This document shows, in pieces, positions 8,223 through 15,873 of a stretch of DNA of 21,860 bases (position 1 is its first letter; the number at the start of each line of letters is the position of its first letter). The stretch is from assembly GCA_964596375.1 (NCBI GenBank), contig CAZQTO010000023.1:1-21860 (forward strand). Reading direction: 5' to 3'. The translations under genes were made by a program, and so were the position numbers. The notes beneath the pieces were generated by a model. The model ran no database searches. It saw only the letters and a program-made list of their open reading frames with translations, and was not told where the DNA came from. The DNA comes from UBA1543 sp964596375. Its GTDB lineage: Bacteria > Pseudomonadota > Zetaproteobacteria > Mariprofundales > Mariprofundaceae.

Positions 8223-10928
8223 ATGAGCAAAAAGACCCTGCCCCCATCAGTGATCGGCTGTAATAGAGAGGATCTTCTCAAGGCGTTTGCTGCAACTGAA
8301 GAAGGATTGAGCAACGCAGAGGCCAAAACACGTCAGCGTCGATATGGCAAAAACCAGATTGTTTTCCACCAGACACATTCGCAACTTTTCATGCTGTTGA
8401 AGGAGTTTACGGCACTTTTCCCGCTGTTATTACTGGCCGCCGCCCTGCTTTCCTTTTTTGCAGACTTCCTCAGCCCCGGAGAGGGCTATGAACTGATCGG
8501 CGCGGCGCTGGCGCTTGTGGTGATCCTCAATGCTCTGGTGTCATTCTATCAGAACCGCAAAGTCGAAAAGCTGATGATTTCCTTTCTCGATTATATTCCC
8601 AAGCAGGTGGTTTTGTTACGTGACGACGAGAAGGTCACGCTGGATGCCAATGAGGTGGTGCCTGGAGACATCCTCTTCCTTCAGGAGGGAGACAAGATAT
8701 CGGCCGACGGCGTGCTTCTTGAGGCGAACCAGTTGCTGGTGGATGAATCAATTCTTACCGGAGAGTCCGAACCGCTGAACAAAGCAGCTCTCGAAACCCT
8801 GGTAGACGAAGCCTGCATGGTCAGTTCCGGGGCTACAGTCATCAAGGGCAATGCGCAAATGCTGGTAAGCAGAACCGGCCGGGCAACGAGCCTGGGCAGC
8901 ATCTCCGAACTCTCCCAGGAGGTTGATCGCGACCTGACTCCGATGCAGCAGGAGATACAGAACTTTGTTCGCAAAATCACCTGGCTCGCGCTGGCCGTTG
9001 GCTTCTCTTTTTTCCTGCTGGGTTTTTTTATCGGCAATCCGTTCTGGACTAACCTTGTTTTCGCCATCGGCATTATCGTGGCCAATGTTCCGGAAGGCTT
9101 GTTGCCCACCGTCACCCTTGCCCTTACCCAGTCCTCGCTGCGCATGGGTAAACGCAATGCCGTAGTAAAAAACATCCTTTCGGTGGAAACGCTTGGCAGC
9201 ACCACGGTGATCTGCACGGACAAAACAGGAACACTGACCCGCAACAAACTGCATGTGGAAACAACCTATCTCGATTTCACCGAGGTGGACGCGACTGATG
9301 GCGAGGGCTTCAAAAATAACAGGGCGGCGCGCACCTATCTCGAAATCATGGCGCTATGCAATGATGTTATTTCGGTGAACCACAACGGCAACCACCACAG
9401 CCAGGATAAATTCAAGGGCGACCCGACCGAAACCGCTATGGCTACCTTCGTGGACAAATACGCCGGATTCGACGTGGTGCGCAGCACCTTTGAGTTGCGG
9501 CATAACCGGTCGTTTGATTCGGAAAGCAAGTACATGACGGCAACCCATGCCACACAAGGCGGCACCCTGTTCATGACCGCCAAAGGAGCCCCTGATGTGA
9601 TCGTTTCCCGCTGCTCCCAGGTGCATAACGAGGGGCTGGTGCGGGGAATGCGTGATGACGAACGTGAACAGCTCGACAAACAGGCCAGGCACTACGCTGC
9701 ACAGGGATTACGGGTGCTGGCTCTGGCTTACAAGGTGGTGGAGCAAGCTGAGGATGAGGCGGAGGGGATGGTGTTTGTTGGCTTGGTGGCAATGGTTGAC
9801 CCGCCTCGCAGGGAGGTGCCGGCGGCAGTGTCTGCCTGCAAGAGCGCCGGCATCCGTATTATCGTGATGAGTGGCGACAAGGCCGAAACGGTCAGTTATA
9901 TCGCCCGCAAACTTGGCATTGTCAGCAAGCCGCATGTCATTGAAGGTGAAGAACTGGCCGCAATGAATCCCGAACAATTAACTGCGGCACTGAAAAACAA
10001 GGAAGTTGTTTTTGCGCGTATCGCACCGGAGCAGAAGCTGCATATTGTCGATGCCCTTAAAAATATGGGAGAGGTAGTGGCCGTCACCGGCGACGGGGTG
10101 AATGATGCGCCGGCGCTGAAAAGGGCCGATATCGGAATTGCCATGGGGCTGCGCGGCACCGATGTGGCCAAGGAAGCCTCCGATATCATTCTTCTTGATG
10201 ACAACTTCGCCACCATTATCAGCGCTGTCGAAGAGGGGCGTGCAGTTTATGATAACATCAAAAAATTCATCACCTATATCCTCACCAGCAACATCCCTGA
10301 GATCATGCCATTTATTGCCTATGTTCTGCTGCCAATTCCACTGCCCATTACCGTCATACAGATTCTGGCCATTGATTGGATTACCGATATGTTGCCCGCC
10401 ATCGGGCTTGGCAATGAGCCGCCGGAAGCGGACATCATGCAGCGCCCACCGCGCCACAGGAATGAGCGCCTGGTCAGCTTCCGCACATTTATTCGCAGCT
10501 ACGCCATCGTTGGCCCGGCCGAGGCAGCTTTGGCTTTTGCTGCATTTTTTGTTGTGCTCTCCAGCGGCGGCTGGAACTGGGGGGAGATGTTATCCAAAGA
10601 TGCTGCGCTCCATCTGCAGGCGTCAGGAGCCTTTCTGGCCACCATCATTTTCTGCCAGATCGGCAACGTGATGGCCTGCCGCACCAATCGCCAGAGTGCT
10701 CTGCCCTATCTGGCGCGGCTCAATGTATGGATCACGCTGGGCGTGCTGGTTGAAATCGGCTTTATTCTCGCCATCGTCTATATCCCATTCCTGAACCCCA
10801 TCTTCTCCACGGCAGCGATCTCCATTTCCACATGGGGCGTGATTCTGCTGGCGCCATTCGTGATCTTCTTTATTGAAGAGATGAGAAAACTTTTTGTGCG
10901 CAGGGGATTAAGCTGGCTGTCCGTATAA
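8223..10928 (+). CDS. P-type cation ATPase, Na+,K+-ATPase-like (P2C-type)
   Basis: This is an integral membrane ATP-driven cation pump of 901 residues. Landmarks in order: actuator TGES at 179-182; M4 NVPEGLL at about 288-294; phosphorylation motif DKTGTLT with Asp333; nucleotide-domain KGAPD at 454-458; hinge TGDGVNDAP at 622-630; M5 YILTSNIPEI at 685-694; M6 IDWITDMLP at 717-725; then four more helices. The M4-M6 residues match animal Na+,K+-ATPase alpha (PEGLL rather than the SERCA pattern, TSNIPE in M5, two Asp in M6), not H+,K+-ATPase, which has Lys at the M5 Ser. No beta-subunit gene is nearby. Transported ions are inferred, not shown; a Na+ or Ca2+ efflux pump is the alternative. There is no Shine-Dalgarno before the ATG at 8223. 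Upstream in-frame sequence lacks family similarity, so I exclude it. Confidence 0.9.
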   Translation: MSKKTLPPSVIGCNREDLLKAFAATEEGLSNAEAKTRQRRYGKNQIVFHQTHSQLFMLLKEFTALFPLLLLAAALLSFFADFLSPGEGYELIGAALALVVILNALVSFYQNRKVEKLMISFLDYIPKQVVLLRDDEKVTLDANEVVPGDILFLQEGDKISADGVLLEANQLLVDESILTGESEPLNKAALETLVDEACMVSSGATVIKGNAQMLVSRTGRATSLGSISELSQEVDRDLTPMQQEIQNFVRKITWLALAVGFSFFLLGFFIGNPFWTNLVFAIGIIVANVPEGLLPTVTLALTQSSLRMGKRNAVVKNILSVETLGSTTVICTDKTGTLTRNKLHVETTYLDFTEVDATDGEGFKNNRAARTYLEIMALCNDVISVNHNGNHHSQDKFKGDPTETAMATFVDKYAGFDVVRSTFELRHNRSFDSESKYMTATHATQGGTLFMTAKGAPDVIVSRCSQVHNEGLVRGMRDDEREQLDKQARHYAAQGLRVLALAYKVVEQAEDEAEGMVFVGLVAMVDPPRREVPAAVSACKSAGIRIIVMSGDKAETVSYIARKLGIVSKPHVIEGEELAAMNPEQLTAALKNKEVVFARIAPEQKLHIVDALKNMGEVVAVTGDGVNDAPALKRADIGIAMGLRGTDVAKEASDIILLDDNFATIISAVEEGRAVYDNIKKFITYILTSNIPEIMPFIAYVLLPIPLPITVIQILAIDWITDMLPAIGLGNEPPEADIMQRPPRHRNERLVSFRTFIRSYAIVGPAEAALAFAAFFVVLSSGGWNWGEMLSKDAALHLQASGAFLATIIFCQIGNVMACRTNRQSALPYLARLNVWITLGVLVEIGFILAIVYIPFLNPIFSTAAISISTWGVILLAPFVIFFIEEMRKLFVRRGLSWLSV

Positions 10929-10931
10929 AGC

Positions 10932-11783
10932 TTAGTTGGCGTATTCCTTCAACTTCTGCATGGCACGCGCCTCAAGCTGGCGCACACGCTCGATGGATAT
11001 GCCGAATTCCTCGGACAAATCCTTCAGTGTGGCCGGGCTCTCGGACAAATGACGACGCTCGACAATCATCCGGTCGCGGTCGCTCAGCGTGCTCATAGCC
11101 GCATGCAATAGCGAGCGGCGGTGTGCTTGCCAGTCATCTTCAATCACGGATTCTTCAGGGCTGGCTTCGGGGGCAGGCAGTGCGGCCAGCACAAGCTGCC
11201 CTTCTTCACTTGCATCCAGCGACATATCGCGCTGCGTAAATGCGGCGGCAGCTTCCTGATACTGATTGCCCGAAAGGCCGAACTCGGCACCCACCTCATC
11301 GGCATGCTCGCCTTCAAGTGCTGCAATGGCATTCTTCGCCTTCTGCAAGCCGGCAAAAACCTTGCGCTGCAACTTATTGGTACCAAGTTTGACGATACTC
11401 CACGAATCAAGAATGAAGTCGTGAATGGCGGCACGGATCCACCACGATGCATAGGTCATCAGGCGAAAGCCGCGTTCCGGATCGAAACGCTTAACTGCCT
11501 GCATCAGGCCGATATTTCCTTCAGAAACCAACTCTGTTAGCGGNNNNNNNNNNGTTCCTTCCTGAATCAGGTCCATTTCGGGCAGGCCGAAATGCCGGTA
11601 TTCGCGGGCAATGGCTGCTACGGCATAAAGATTAGAACACACCAACTGGCGCGCGGCATCGCGATCATGATGCTCACGCCAGTGGCGGGCCAGATCGGCC
11701 TCCGACTCGCGGTCCAAACGGGGCGAACGACGAATATCCCTGTAAAAAAGGGACAGGCTGTTCATTTCCACTCCAGCTAGCAT
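10932..11783 (-). CDS. rpoH: RNA polymerase sigma factor RpoH-like (sigma-32), interrupted by assembly gap
   Basis: A sigma-70 family factor of the heat-shock type, directing RNA polymerase to chaperone and protease promoters. The N-terminal half has YRDIRRSPRLDRESEADLA and HWREHHDRDAARQLV. After the gap come region 2 (SEGNIGLMQAVKRFDP, TYASWWIRAAIHDFIL), an RpoH-box-like QRKVFAGLQKAKN, and region 4.2 (LKDLSEEFGISIERVRQLEARA). Position after ftsE-ftsX is the classic rpoH location. Oddity: before the 10 Ns the frame reads GLPEMDLIQEG and after them PLTELVSEGN, two versions of the same segment, so the assembled sequence cannot be one normal gene (see findings). Start choice: ATG 11783 has AGGAGG 10 bases upstream. 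ATG 11765 (GGAG, 5 bases) and ATG 11792 are alternatives. It converges on the ATPase gene with 3 bases between the stops. Confidence 0.85.
   Translation of the reverse strand: MLAGVEMNSLSLFYRDIRRSPRLDRESEADLARHWREHHDRDAARQLVCSNLYAVAAIAREYRHFGLPEMDLIQEGXXXXPLTELVSEGNIGLMQAVKRFDPERGFRLMTYASWWIRAAIHDFILDSWSIVKLGTNKLQRKVFAGLQKAKNAIAALEGEHADEVGAEFGLSGNQYQEAAAAFTQRDMSLDASEEGQLVLAALPAPEASPEESVIEDDWQAHRRSLLHAAMSTLSDRDRMIVERRHLSESPATLKDLSEEFGISIERVRQLEARAMQKLKEYAN
11544..11553. other. Assembly gap (10 N) inside rpoH
   Basis: Ten undetermined bases. The reading frame happens to continue across them, but the flanks encode overlapping, non-identical versions of sigma region 2, so the true gap size and join are uncertain. 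Confidence 0.98.
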
Positions 11784-11822
11784 CAAGCACATTCCTCCTG
11801 AAACTGTTTATCTGCCTCAATC

Positions 11823-11851
11823 ATTATAGATTTCTGGCACTTGTGTGTAAA
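11823..11851 (-). promoter_or_regulatory. Sigma-70 promoter of rpoH
   Basis: On the minus strand: -35 TTTACA (11851-11846), 17-base spacer, -10 TATAAT (11828-11823). The -10 is perfect and the -35 matches five of six. Transcription would start near 11816, leaving a short leader with AGGAGG before the rpoH start. Confidence 0.8.
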
Positions 11852-11860
11852 GAGTGCCAA
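11834..11860. promoter_or_regulatory. CIRCE-like inverted repeat (possible HrcA operator) on the rpoH promoter
   Basis: Plus strand: left arm CTGGCACTT (11834-11842), 9-base spacer, right arm GAGTGCCAA (11852-11860). The CIRCE consensus is TTAGCACTC, 9 bases, GAGTGCTAA. The spacer length is exact and 14 of 18 arm bases match. The -35 box of the rpoH promoter lies inside the spacer, so a bound repressor would block RNA polymerase. HrcA binding is inferred; hrcA is not in this window. Confidence 0.6.
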
Positions 11861-11884
11861 TGCTGGAGACCTCCAGCCGGTGCG

Positions 11885-12778
11885 TCAAGCCGCTGAGGTA
11901 TTCTCCGAGGCCATGCGCGTGGTGGCCAGCAGGGCGCCAAGCCAGCCGACCAGTGCGCCGCCGAACAACAGGGGGAGGAAAAGAGCAAAACCGCTGACAT
12001 CGGCATTCAATTGCTGCAACCAGTCGCCGACTGCGATGATCGGTGGCCACAGCAACAGCCATGCAAGGAGCCCTGCTCCCGCACCAAGCAGGCCGCCTTC
12101 GAGCATGAACGGCATGCGCACAAACAACTCGCCAGCGCCCAACAGACGCATCAACTGCACCTCGTCGGCACGCGCCAGCAAAGTCATGCGCAGGGTGTTG
12201 GAAATAATAATAATCATGGCCAGCGCCATAATCAGCGTACCAAACAACAACAGGCGCTCCACGCGTGCCATCATGCGCTGCGCCTGCACCAGATGCACCT
12301 CACCCTGATTGATACTTGCACCAAACGCTTTGGCCATATCAGCCAGATCGTTATAGAGGAATTCACCGCCATGAACACCGGGCGTCACCTCAATACTTCC
12401 CGGCAGTGCCGTCAGCAGTTCCTGTGCTACGCCTGCCGAACCGCCCAGCCATGCATCCAGCCATGCACGGGTTTCTTCCATGGGCACAATGCGCACCCCG
12501 GCCACGCCCTGCACCTTGGCCAGCCTATCGGCCAGCGCCTGCAAGCGCGGCGCATCGGCCTTTTCGAGGTAGATATGAAAGCGAATATCCTGCTGCCAAC
12601 CCTGCGTCCACGATGCGCCGGCCTGCAGGCCCAGCCAGAGCAGGCCGACCGCCCACAGCGCAATGCACACGATGACCAGTGCCAGCCACTGATGCAGGCC
12701 GAACGGCGGCAGGGAAAAGCCCCCCGGCAGGCGGGGCATGCGACGCTCCTGCAAGGCGCTGTCAGCTTTCCGGAACAT
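11885..12778 (-). CDS. ftsX: Cell division ABC-type membrane protein FtsX
   Basis: FtsX is the membrane partner of FtsE. In related bacteria the pair recruits and activates cell-wall hydrolases at the septum rather than importing a substrate. The 297-residue protein has the family layout: cytoplasmic N-tail, TM1 at about 31-51, an extracytoplasmic domain of about 120 residues, then TM2 (175-196), TM3 (224-250) and TM4 (263-286). The segment SNTLRMTLLARADEVQLMRLLGA after TM2 is characteristic. Its ATG at 12778 lies inside the end of ftsE (17-base overlap), with GAGG 9 bases upstream, so the two are translationally coupled. rpoH follows after about 100 bases with its own promoter. Confidence 0.93.
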   Translation of the reverse strand: MFRKADSALQERRMPRLPGGFSLPPFGLHQWLALVIVCIALWAVGLLWLGLQAGASWTQGWQQDIRFHIYLEKADAPRLQALADRLAKVQGVAGVRIVPMEETRAWLDAWLGGSAGVAQELLTALPGSIEVTPGVHGGEFLYNDLADMAKAFGASINQGEVHLVQAQRMMARVERLLLFGTLIMALAMIIIISNTLRMTLLARADEVQLMRLLGAGELFVRMPFMLEGGLLGAGAGLLAWLLLWPPIIAVGDWLQQLNADVSGFALFLPLLFGGALVGWLGALLATTRMASENTSAA

Positions 12779-13478
12779 CGTTCTCTACCTCACGCGCCTG
12801 TCCGTTGCCCTTCACCAGATGCAGTTCCTCGGCCAATGCGCCGGCATGCAGACGGAAAATGTCGCCCGGATGGGTATCCAGCAAATACAGATCGTGGGTG
12901 GCCATAATCACTGTGCTGCCCTGTCGGTTCAGTTCCATCAGGTAATCCATCACATGCCTTGCCGTGCCAATATCCAGATTGCCGGTTGGCTCGTCGGCCA
13001 GAATCAACGCCGGCTTGGTACTCATGGCGCGGGCAATGGCCACACGCTGCTGTTCACCACCGGACAGCGCTTCAGGAAACGACCAAAGGCGATCCTTCAG
13101 CCCGACAAATTCAAGCACCTTCTCGGCGCGTGCCACCAGGCGGTCCGGCTTCCAGCCCTGCACGCGCAGCGGCAGAGCGACATTCTCGAACACGGTGCGT
13201 GAAAACAGCAGGCGGTGATCCTGAAAAATAATCCCAATGTCACGCCGCAGTTTACGAACCTGCCTCTGCCCTGCGGCACGCAAATCCACACCCTGCACCG
13301 TCAATTGACCCGAACTGGGTCGAACCCCGCCATACAGGCAACGCAGCAAGGATGACTTGCCGGCACCGCTCTCGCCAGTCAGATAGGCGAAACGTCCTTT
13401 TTCAATGTTCATGGTCATGCCTGAAAGCGCTGTTTTCCCGGTCGGGTAGCGCAACATCAGACGGTTCATTTGAATCAT
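12762..13478 (-). CDS. ftsE: Cell division ATP-binding protein FtsE
   Basis: Cytoplasmic ABC ATPase that drives FtsX during septal wall splitting. The 238-residue product has Walker A GESGAGKSS (35-43), Q-loop Gln86 (IFQDHRLL), ABC signature LSGGEQQR (138-145), Walker B ALILADE (157-163) and switch His195 (MATHD). The D-loop ADEPTGNLD is typical of FtsE/LolD/MacB-type ATPases; the ftsX gene overlapping its end decides for FtsE. The start ATG at 13478 (MIQMNRLMLRYP) matches family N-termini but has no strong Shine-Dalgarno; the ATG at 13469 is the alternative. ftsY, often upstream of ftsE, is absent; a divergent zinc-ribbon gene is there instead. Confidence 0.94.
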   Translation of the reverse strand: MIQMNRLMLRYPTGKTALSGMTMNIEKGRFAYLTGESGAGKSSLLRCLYGGVRPSSGQLTVQGVDLRAAGQRQVRKLRRDIGIIFQDHRLLFSRTVFENVALPLRVQGWKPDRLVARAEKVLEFVGLKDRLWSFPEALSGGEQQRVAIARAMSTKPALILADEPTGNLDIGTARHVMDYLMELNRQGSTVIMATHDLYLLDTHPGDIFRLHAGALAEELHLVKGNGQAREVENDVPES

Positions 13479-13634
13479 CGGGCAACGGTAACCGGCGGTA
13501 TGCCGATTGTCAGTACTTCAACCGTCGGCACCTCAACCATCAGCTACACAACTTTTAGCATCCCACCCATCGGCATCACAACTGTTCGCCATGCGGCTGC
13601 TGACAAACGCAACGACACAAGCCAGCATTCCCCC

Positions 13635-14720
13635 ATGCGTGTCATCTGCCCTCACTGCCAAACCATTTACCAACTGCATACGGTTGAAGCCGACGCCGTG
13701 CTGATCTGCCACCGCTGTGGCACCGAATTTGGCATGGGTGAGATGCCTGACGATGCGCAACAGGTTGATACTGCATCCGTTTCCAAGCAGCAAACGCAGG
13801 ATATGTTTGCCGGACACATGCCGGATGACGACATCCCGGGCGAACCCATCTCCGACGAAGACGCTTCGGGCGATACGACAGGGGACAATGCGCAGGAGAT
13901 GGATGAATCTGCTATTGAATCGGCAGACAGCGCTCCTGAAAACGATGAGCCTGACATGCAACCCGGAGCGGATGACGAAGCTGCCCAGGAAGTTGAAATT
14001 TCAGGCGATGGGGTTTGGGCTGAATCCCATCTCAACGACCCCGATATGAACGATTCGGCTGCCGACGAGCCTGCCGATTCCAGTCAGGACAGCGAAGACA
14101 GCTATGCCGCCCCTAAAATCTACCCCGCCGACAAGGCATGGCAGGAAGATGGAGCGGAGCAAGGTGCTGATGATGAGAAAGATATGGATGCCTTGCCTGC
14201 AGGATCTCCGCCGCAACGCGCCAAGGCGCGCATCATGCCGTGGCTCATCGCCGTGGTGCTGTTGATTGCCGGTGGCGGCTTCTGGATGAATCATGATGCA
14301 TGGCTGGATGATCCGTGGCTGCGCAGCGTGCTGCTTAATGCCGGTCTTGATATGGAAATCCGCGATAAGGACTGGCATGTGGACCCGGGCAGCGTGTCTG
14401 CCATCTGGCTTGAGCGACAGGGTGGTGAAACCGTGCTGGTTATCACCGCTGAGGTGCATAACAAACTGCAAAGCGACCTGCCGCCGCCGCTTATCCATAT
14501 CACGCTCTATGCTCGCGACAATCCCGACGAACTCATCCTTGAGCGCGACCTGATCATCACCCGTCCGCCGCTGATGCAGGCCATCCGCCAAGCGCCCTAT
14601 TCTCCCCCGTCGCGCGACAACGCCCCGATTGCAGCCCTCGGCAAGCGCGGTTTCGTGCTGGTGCTGGAAGACCTACCCCAGAACGCCGGTAACTTTAGCC
14701 TTCAGGCCAAAGCCCGCTAG
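13635..14720 (+). CDS. Zinc-ribbon / acidic linker / single-TM / DUF3426-type protein
   Basis: A 361-residue protein of unknown function. At the N-terminus is an MJ0042-type zinc ribbon, MRVICPHC then LICHRCGTEF, with Cys5, Cys8, Cys25 and Cys28. Residues 35-190 are very rich in Asp and Glu with Ser and Ala and look disordered. One membrane helix follows at about 201-218 (MPWLIAVVLLIAGGGFWM) and then a C-terminal domain resembling DUF3426 (VLVITAEVHNKLQSDLPPP, LYARDNPDELILERDLI). This order implies a cytoplasmic zinc ribbon and a periplasmic C-terminus. I start at ATG 13635 because zinc ribbons of this type begin there; the open frame upstream is Thr/Ser-rich and overlaps the ftsE start. No clear Shine-Dalgarno. 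Divergent from ftsE, convergent with the next gene. Confidence 0.8.
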   Translation: MRVICPHCQTIYQLHTVEADAVLICHRCGTEFGMGEMPDDAQQVDTASVSKQQTQDMFAGHMPDDDIPGEPISDEDASGDTTGDNAQEMDESAIESADSAPENDEPDMQPGADDEAAQEVEISGDGVWAESHLNDPDMNDSAADEPADSSQDSEDSYAAPKIYPADKAWQEDGAEQGADDEKDMDALPAGSPPQRAKARIMPWLIAVVLLIAGGGFWMNHDAWLDDPWLRSVLLNAGLDMEIRDKDWHVDPGSVSAIWLERQGGETVLVITAEVHNKLQSDLPPPLIHITLYARDNPDELILERDLIITRPPLMQAIRQAPYSPPSRDNAPIAALGKRGFVLVLEDLPQNAGNFSLQAKAR

Positions 14721-14729
14721 AAATAGTTC

Positions 14730-14752
14730 GGCAAGCTATTTACCTTGCTTTT
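14730..14752 (+). terminator. Weak terminator-like hairpin after the zinc-ribbon gene
   Basis: GCAAG (14731-14735) pairs with CTTGC (14744-14748) around an 8-base loop, followed by TTTT. It lies across the stop of the opposing gene. The stem is short, so its strength is doubtful. Confidence 0.3.
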
Positions 14753-15339
14753 CTATCATCATATTTCTCAATAATTATTCTAACATCGGTTATCTCAAAC
14801 TTATGTTTTCTTTTTAAAGAACCTAGCTGTTCGTCAACTGATGTTGAGTCAGGCAATTCCAATGCTTCGATAATATAAATAGCTGGCACGCCTGTGGCTG
14901 CTGCAATGTCCTTTAAGCTCATTGAACCGCGTATTTCACTGCCGTCATAGCCATGGCCAGAACGACTTGATGCACTATTGCTGGTTAAATCTGTTTCTAC
15001 CGGGCTTAGAAATAAAGATAAGGCGAGCGCAATGGCGGCTAGCAACCCAATAATTCCCAATCCGGCCCGAAACCCTGAGCCTTCGCGAGGCCGCCCAGTA
15101 ACGACACTCACGACCCAGCGCCAATGCAGCACTAGGTGGAGAGCCAGCAAGGAAAAGAAAACTACTGATATCCAAAAGTGGATATCCCCCCATTCATGCC
15201 GATCCAGGCTCCAGATTGTTGAGTGGTGACCACTACCAGGAGGTAGAACATACCGCATAAGAATGCCGGTTATCGTCATCACGACGAATCCGATGAATGC
15301 CGTCATATCGATGATAAAATTAATATCGGTACGCCTCAT
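14740..15339 (-). CDS. DUF4405-like cytochrome b-type membrane protein
   Basis: A 199-residue protein with three likely membrane helices (about 11-30, 54-72, 92-112). Helix 2 reads HFWISVVFFSLLALHLVLHW, with His54, His68 and His72, and His48 lies just before it; this pattern resembles DUF4405 proteins, which look like small haem-b subunits. The C-terminus (about 136-190) has SMSLKDIAAATGVPAIYI and a following helical segment, a motif I recognise from membrane redox proteins but cannot assign a role. Haem binding and electron transfer are inferred. AGGTGA precedes the ATG at good spacing. It lies 54 bases after ispF. DNA at its 3' end is clearly AT-richer than its neighbours (50 G+C in 150 bases at 14741-14890), which could mean recent acquisition. 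Confidence 0.7.
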   Translation of the reverse strand: MRRTDINFIIDMTAFIGFVVMTITGILMRYVLPPGSGHHSTIWSLDRHEWGDIHFWISVVFFSLLALHLVLHWRWVVSVVTGRPREGSGFRAGLGIIGLLAAIALALSLFLSPVETDLTSNSASSRSGHGYDGSEIRGSMSLKDIAAATGVPAIYIIEALELPDSTSVDEQLGSLKRKHKFEITDVRIIIEKYDDRKAR

Positions 15340-15393
15340 GAAATCACCTGCGCATTTCCTTATATTGGTTAGGCTGAATAATAAGCAGAGGTA

Positions 15394-15873
15394 TCAATCC
15401 TGCGTCAGGAGGGCGACGGCTTGGGCTGCAATGCCTTCGCCGCGGCCCGTGAAGCCCAGCTTTTCGGTGGTTGTGGCTTTGACGCTGATTTGATTCACAT
15501 CCACCTGCATGGCGGCAGCGAGCTTTTTCCGCATGACGGCAATGTGCGGCGCGAGCTTCGGGGCTTGGGCAATCACGGTCACATCGGCATTGGACAATTC
15601 ATAGCCTTTGGCGCGCACCTGCTGCATCACCTCGGCCAGTAATACCAAACTATCGGCCCCCTTGTAGCTGTCATCGCTATCGGGAAACAGGTGGCCGATA
15701 TCACCCAGCGCAGCAGCTCCCAGCAGTGCATCGCACAGGGCATGGGTGAGCACATCGGCATCGGAATGGCCCAGCAGGCCCACTGGATGGGTTATCTCCA
15801 CACCGCCCAGAATCAACTTGCGGCCTTTGGCGAAGGCATGCACATCAAAACCCTGTCCTATACGAAAACTCAT
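15394..15873 (-). CDS. ispF: 2-C-methyl-D-erythritol 2,4-cyclodiphosphate synthase
   Basis: IspF carries out the cyclisation step of the non-mevalonate (MEP) isoprenoid pathway, releasing CMP. The 159-residue product has the usual length and the metal-binding GQGFDVHAF, GLLGHSDADVLTHALCDALLGA and GDIGHLFPDSD segments. The ATG at 15873 overlaps the ispD stop as ATGA, and AGGAGG lies 4 bases upstream, inside ispD. Translational coupling with ispD is therefore likely, which suits enzymes two steps apart in one pathway. Confidence 0.96.
   Translation of the reverse strand: MSFRIGQGFDVHAFAKGRKLILGGVEITHPVGLLGHSDADVLTHALCDALLGAAALGDIGHLFPDSDDSYKGADSLVLLAEVMQQVRAKGYELSNADVTVIAQAPKLAPHIAVMRKKLAAAMQVDVNQISVKATTTEKLGFTGRGEGIAAQAVALLTQD

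Noticed and set aside
13470..13634. N-terminal extension of the zinc-ribbon protein
   Set aside because: The extra 55 residues are Thr/Ser-rich low complexity, overlap the ftsE start, and place the zinc ribbon at an atypical internal position.
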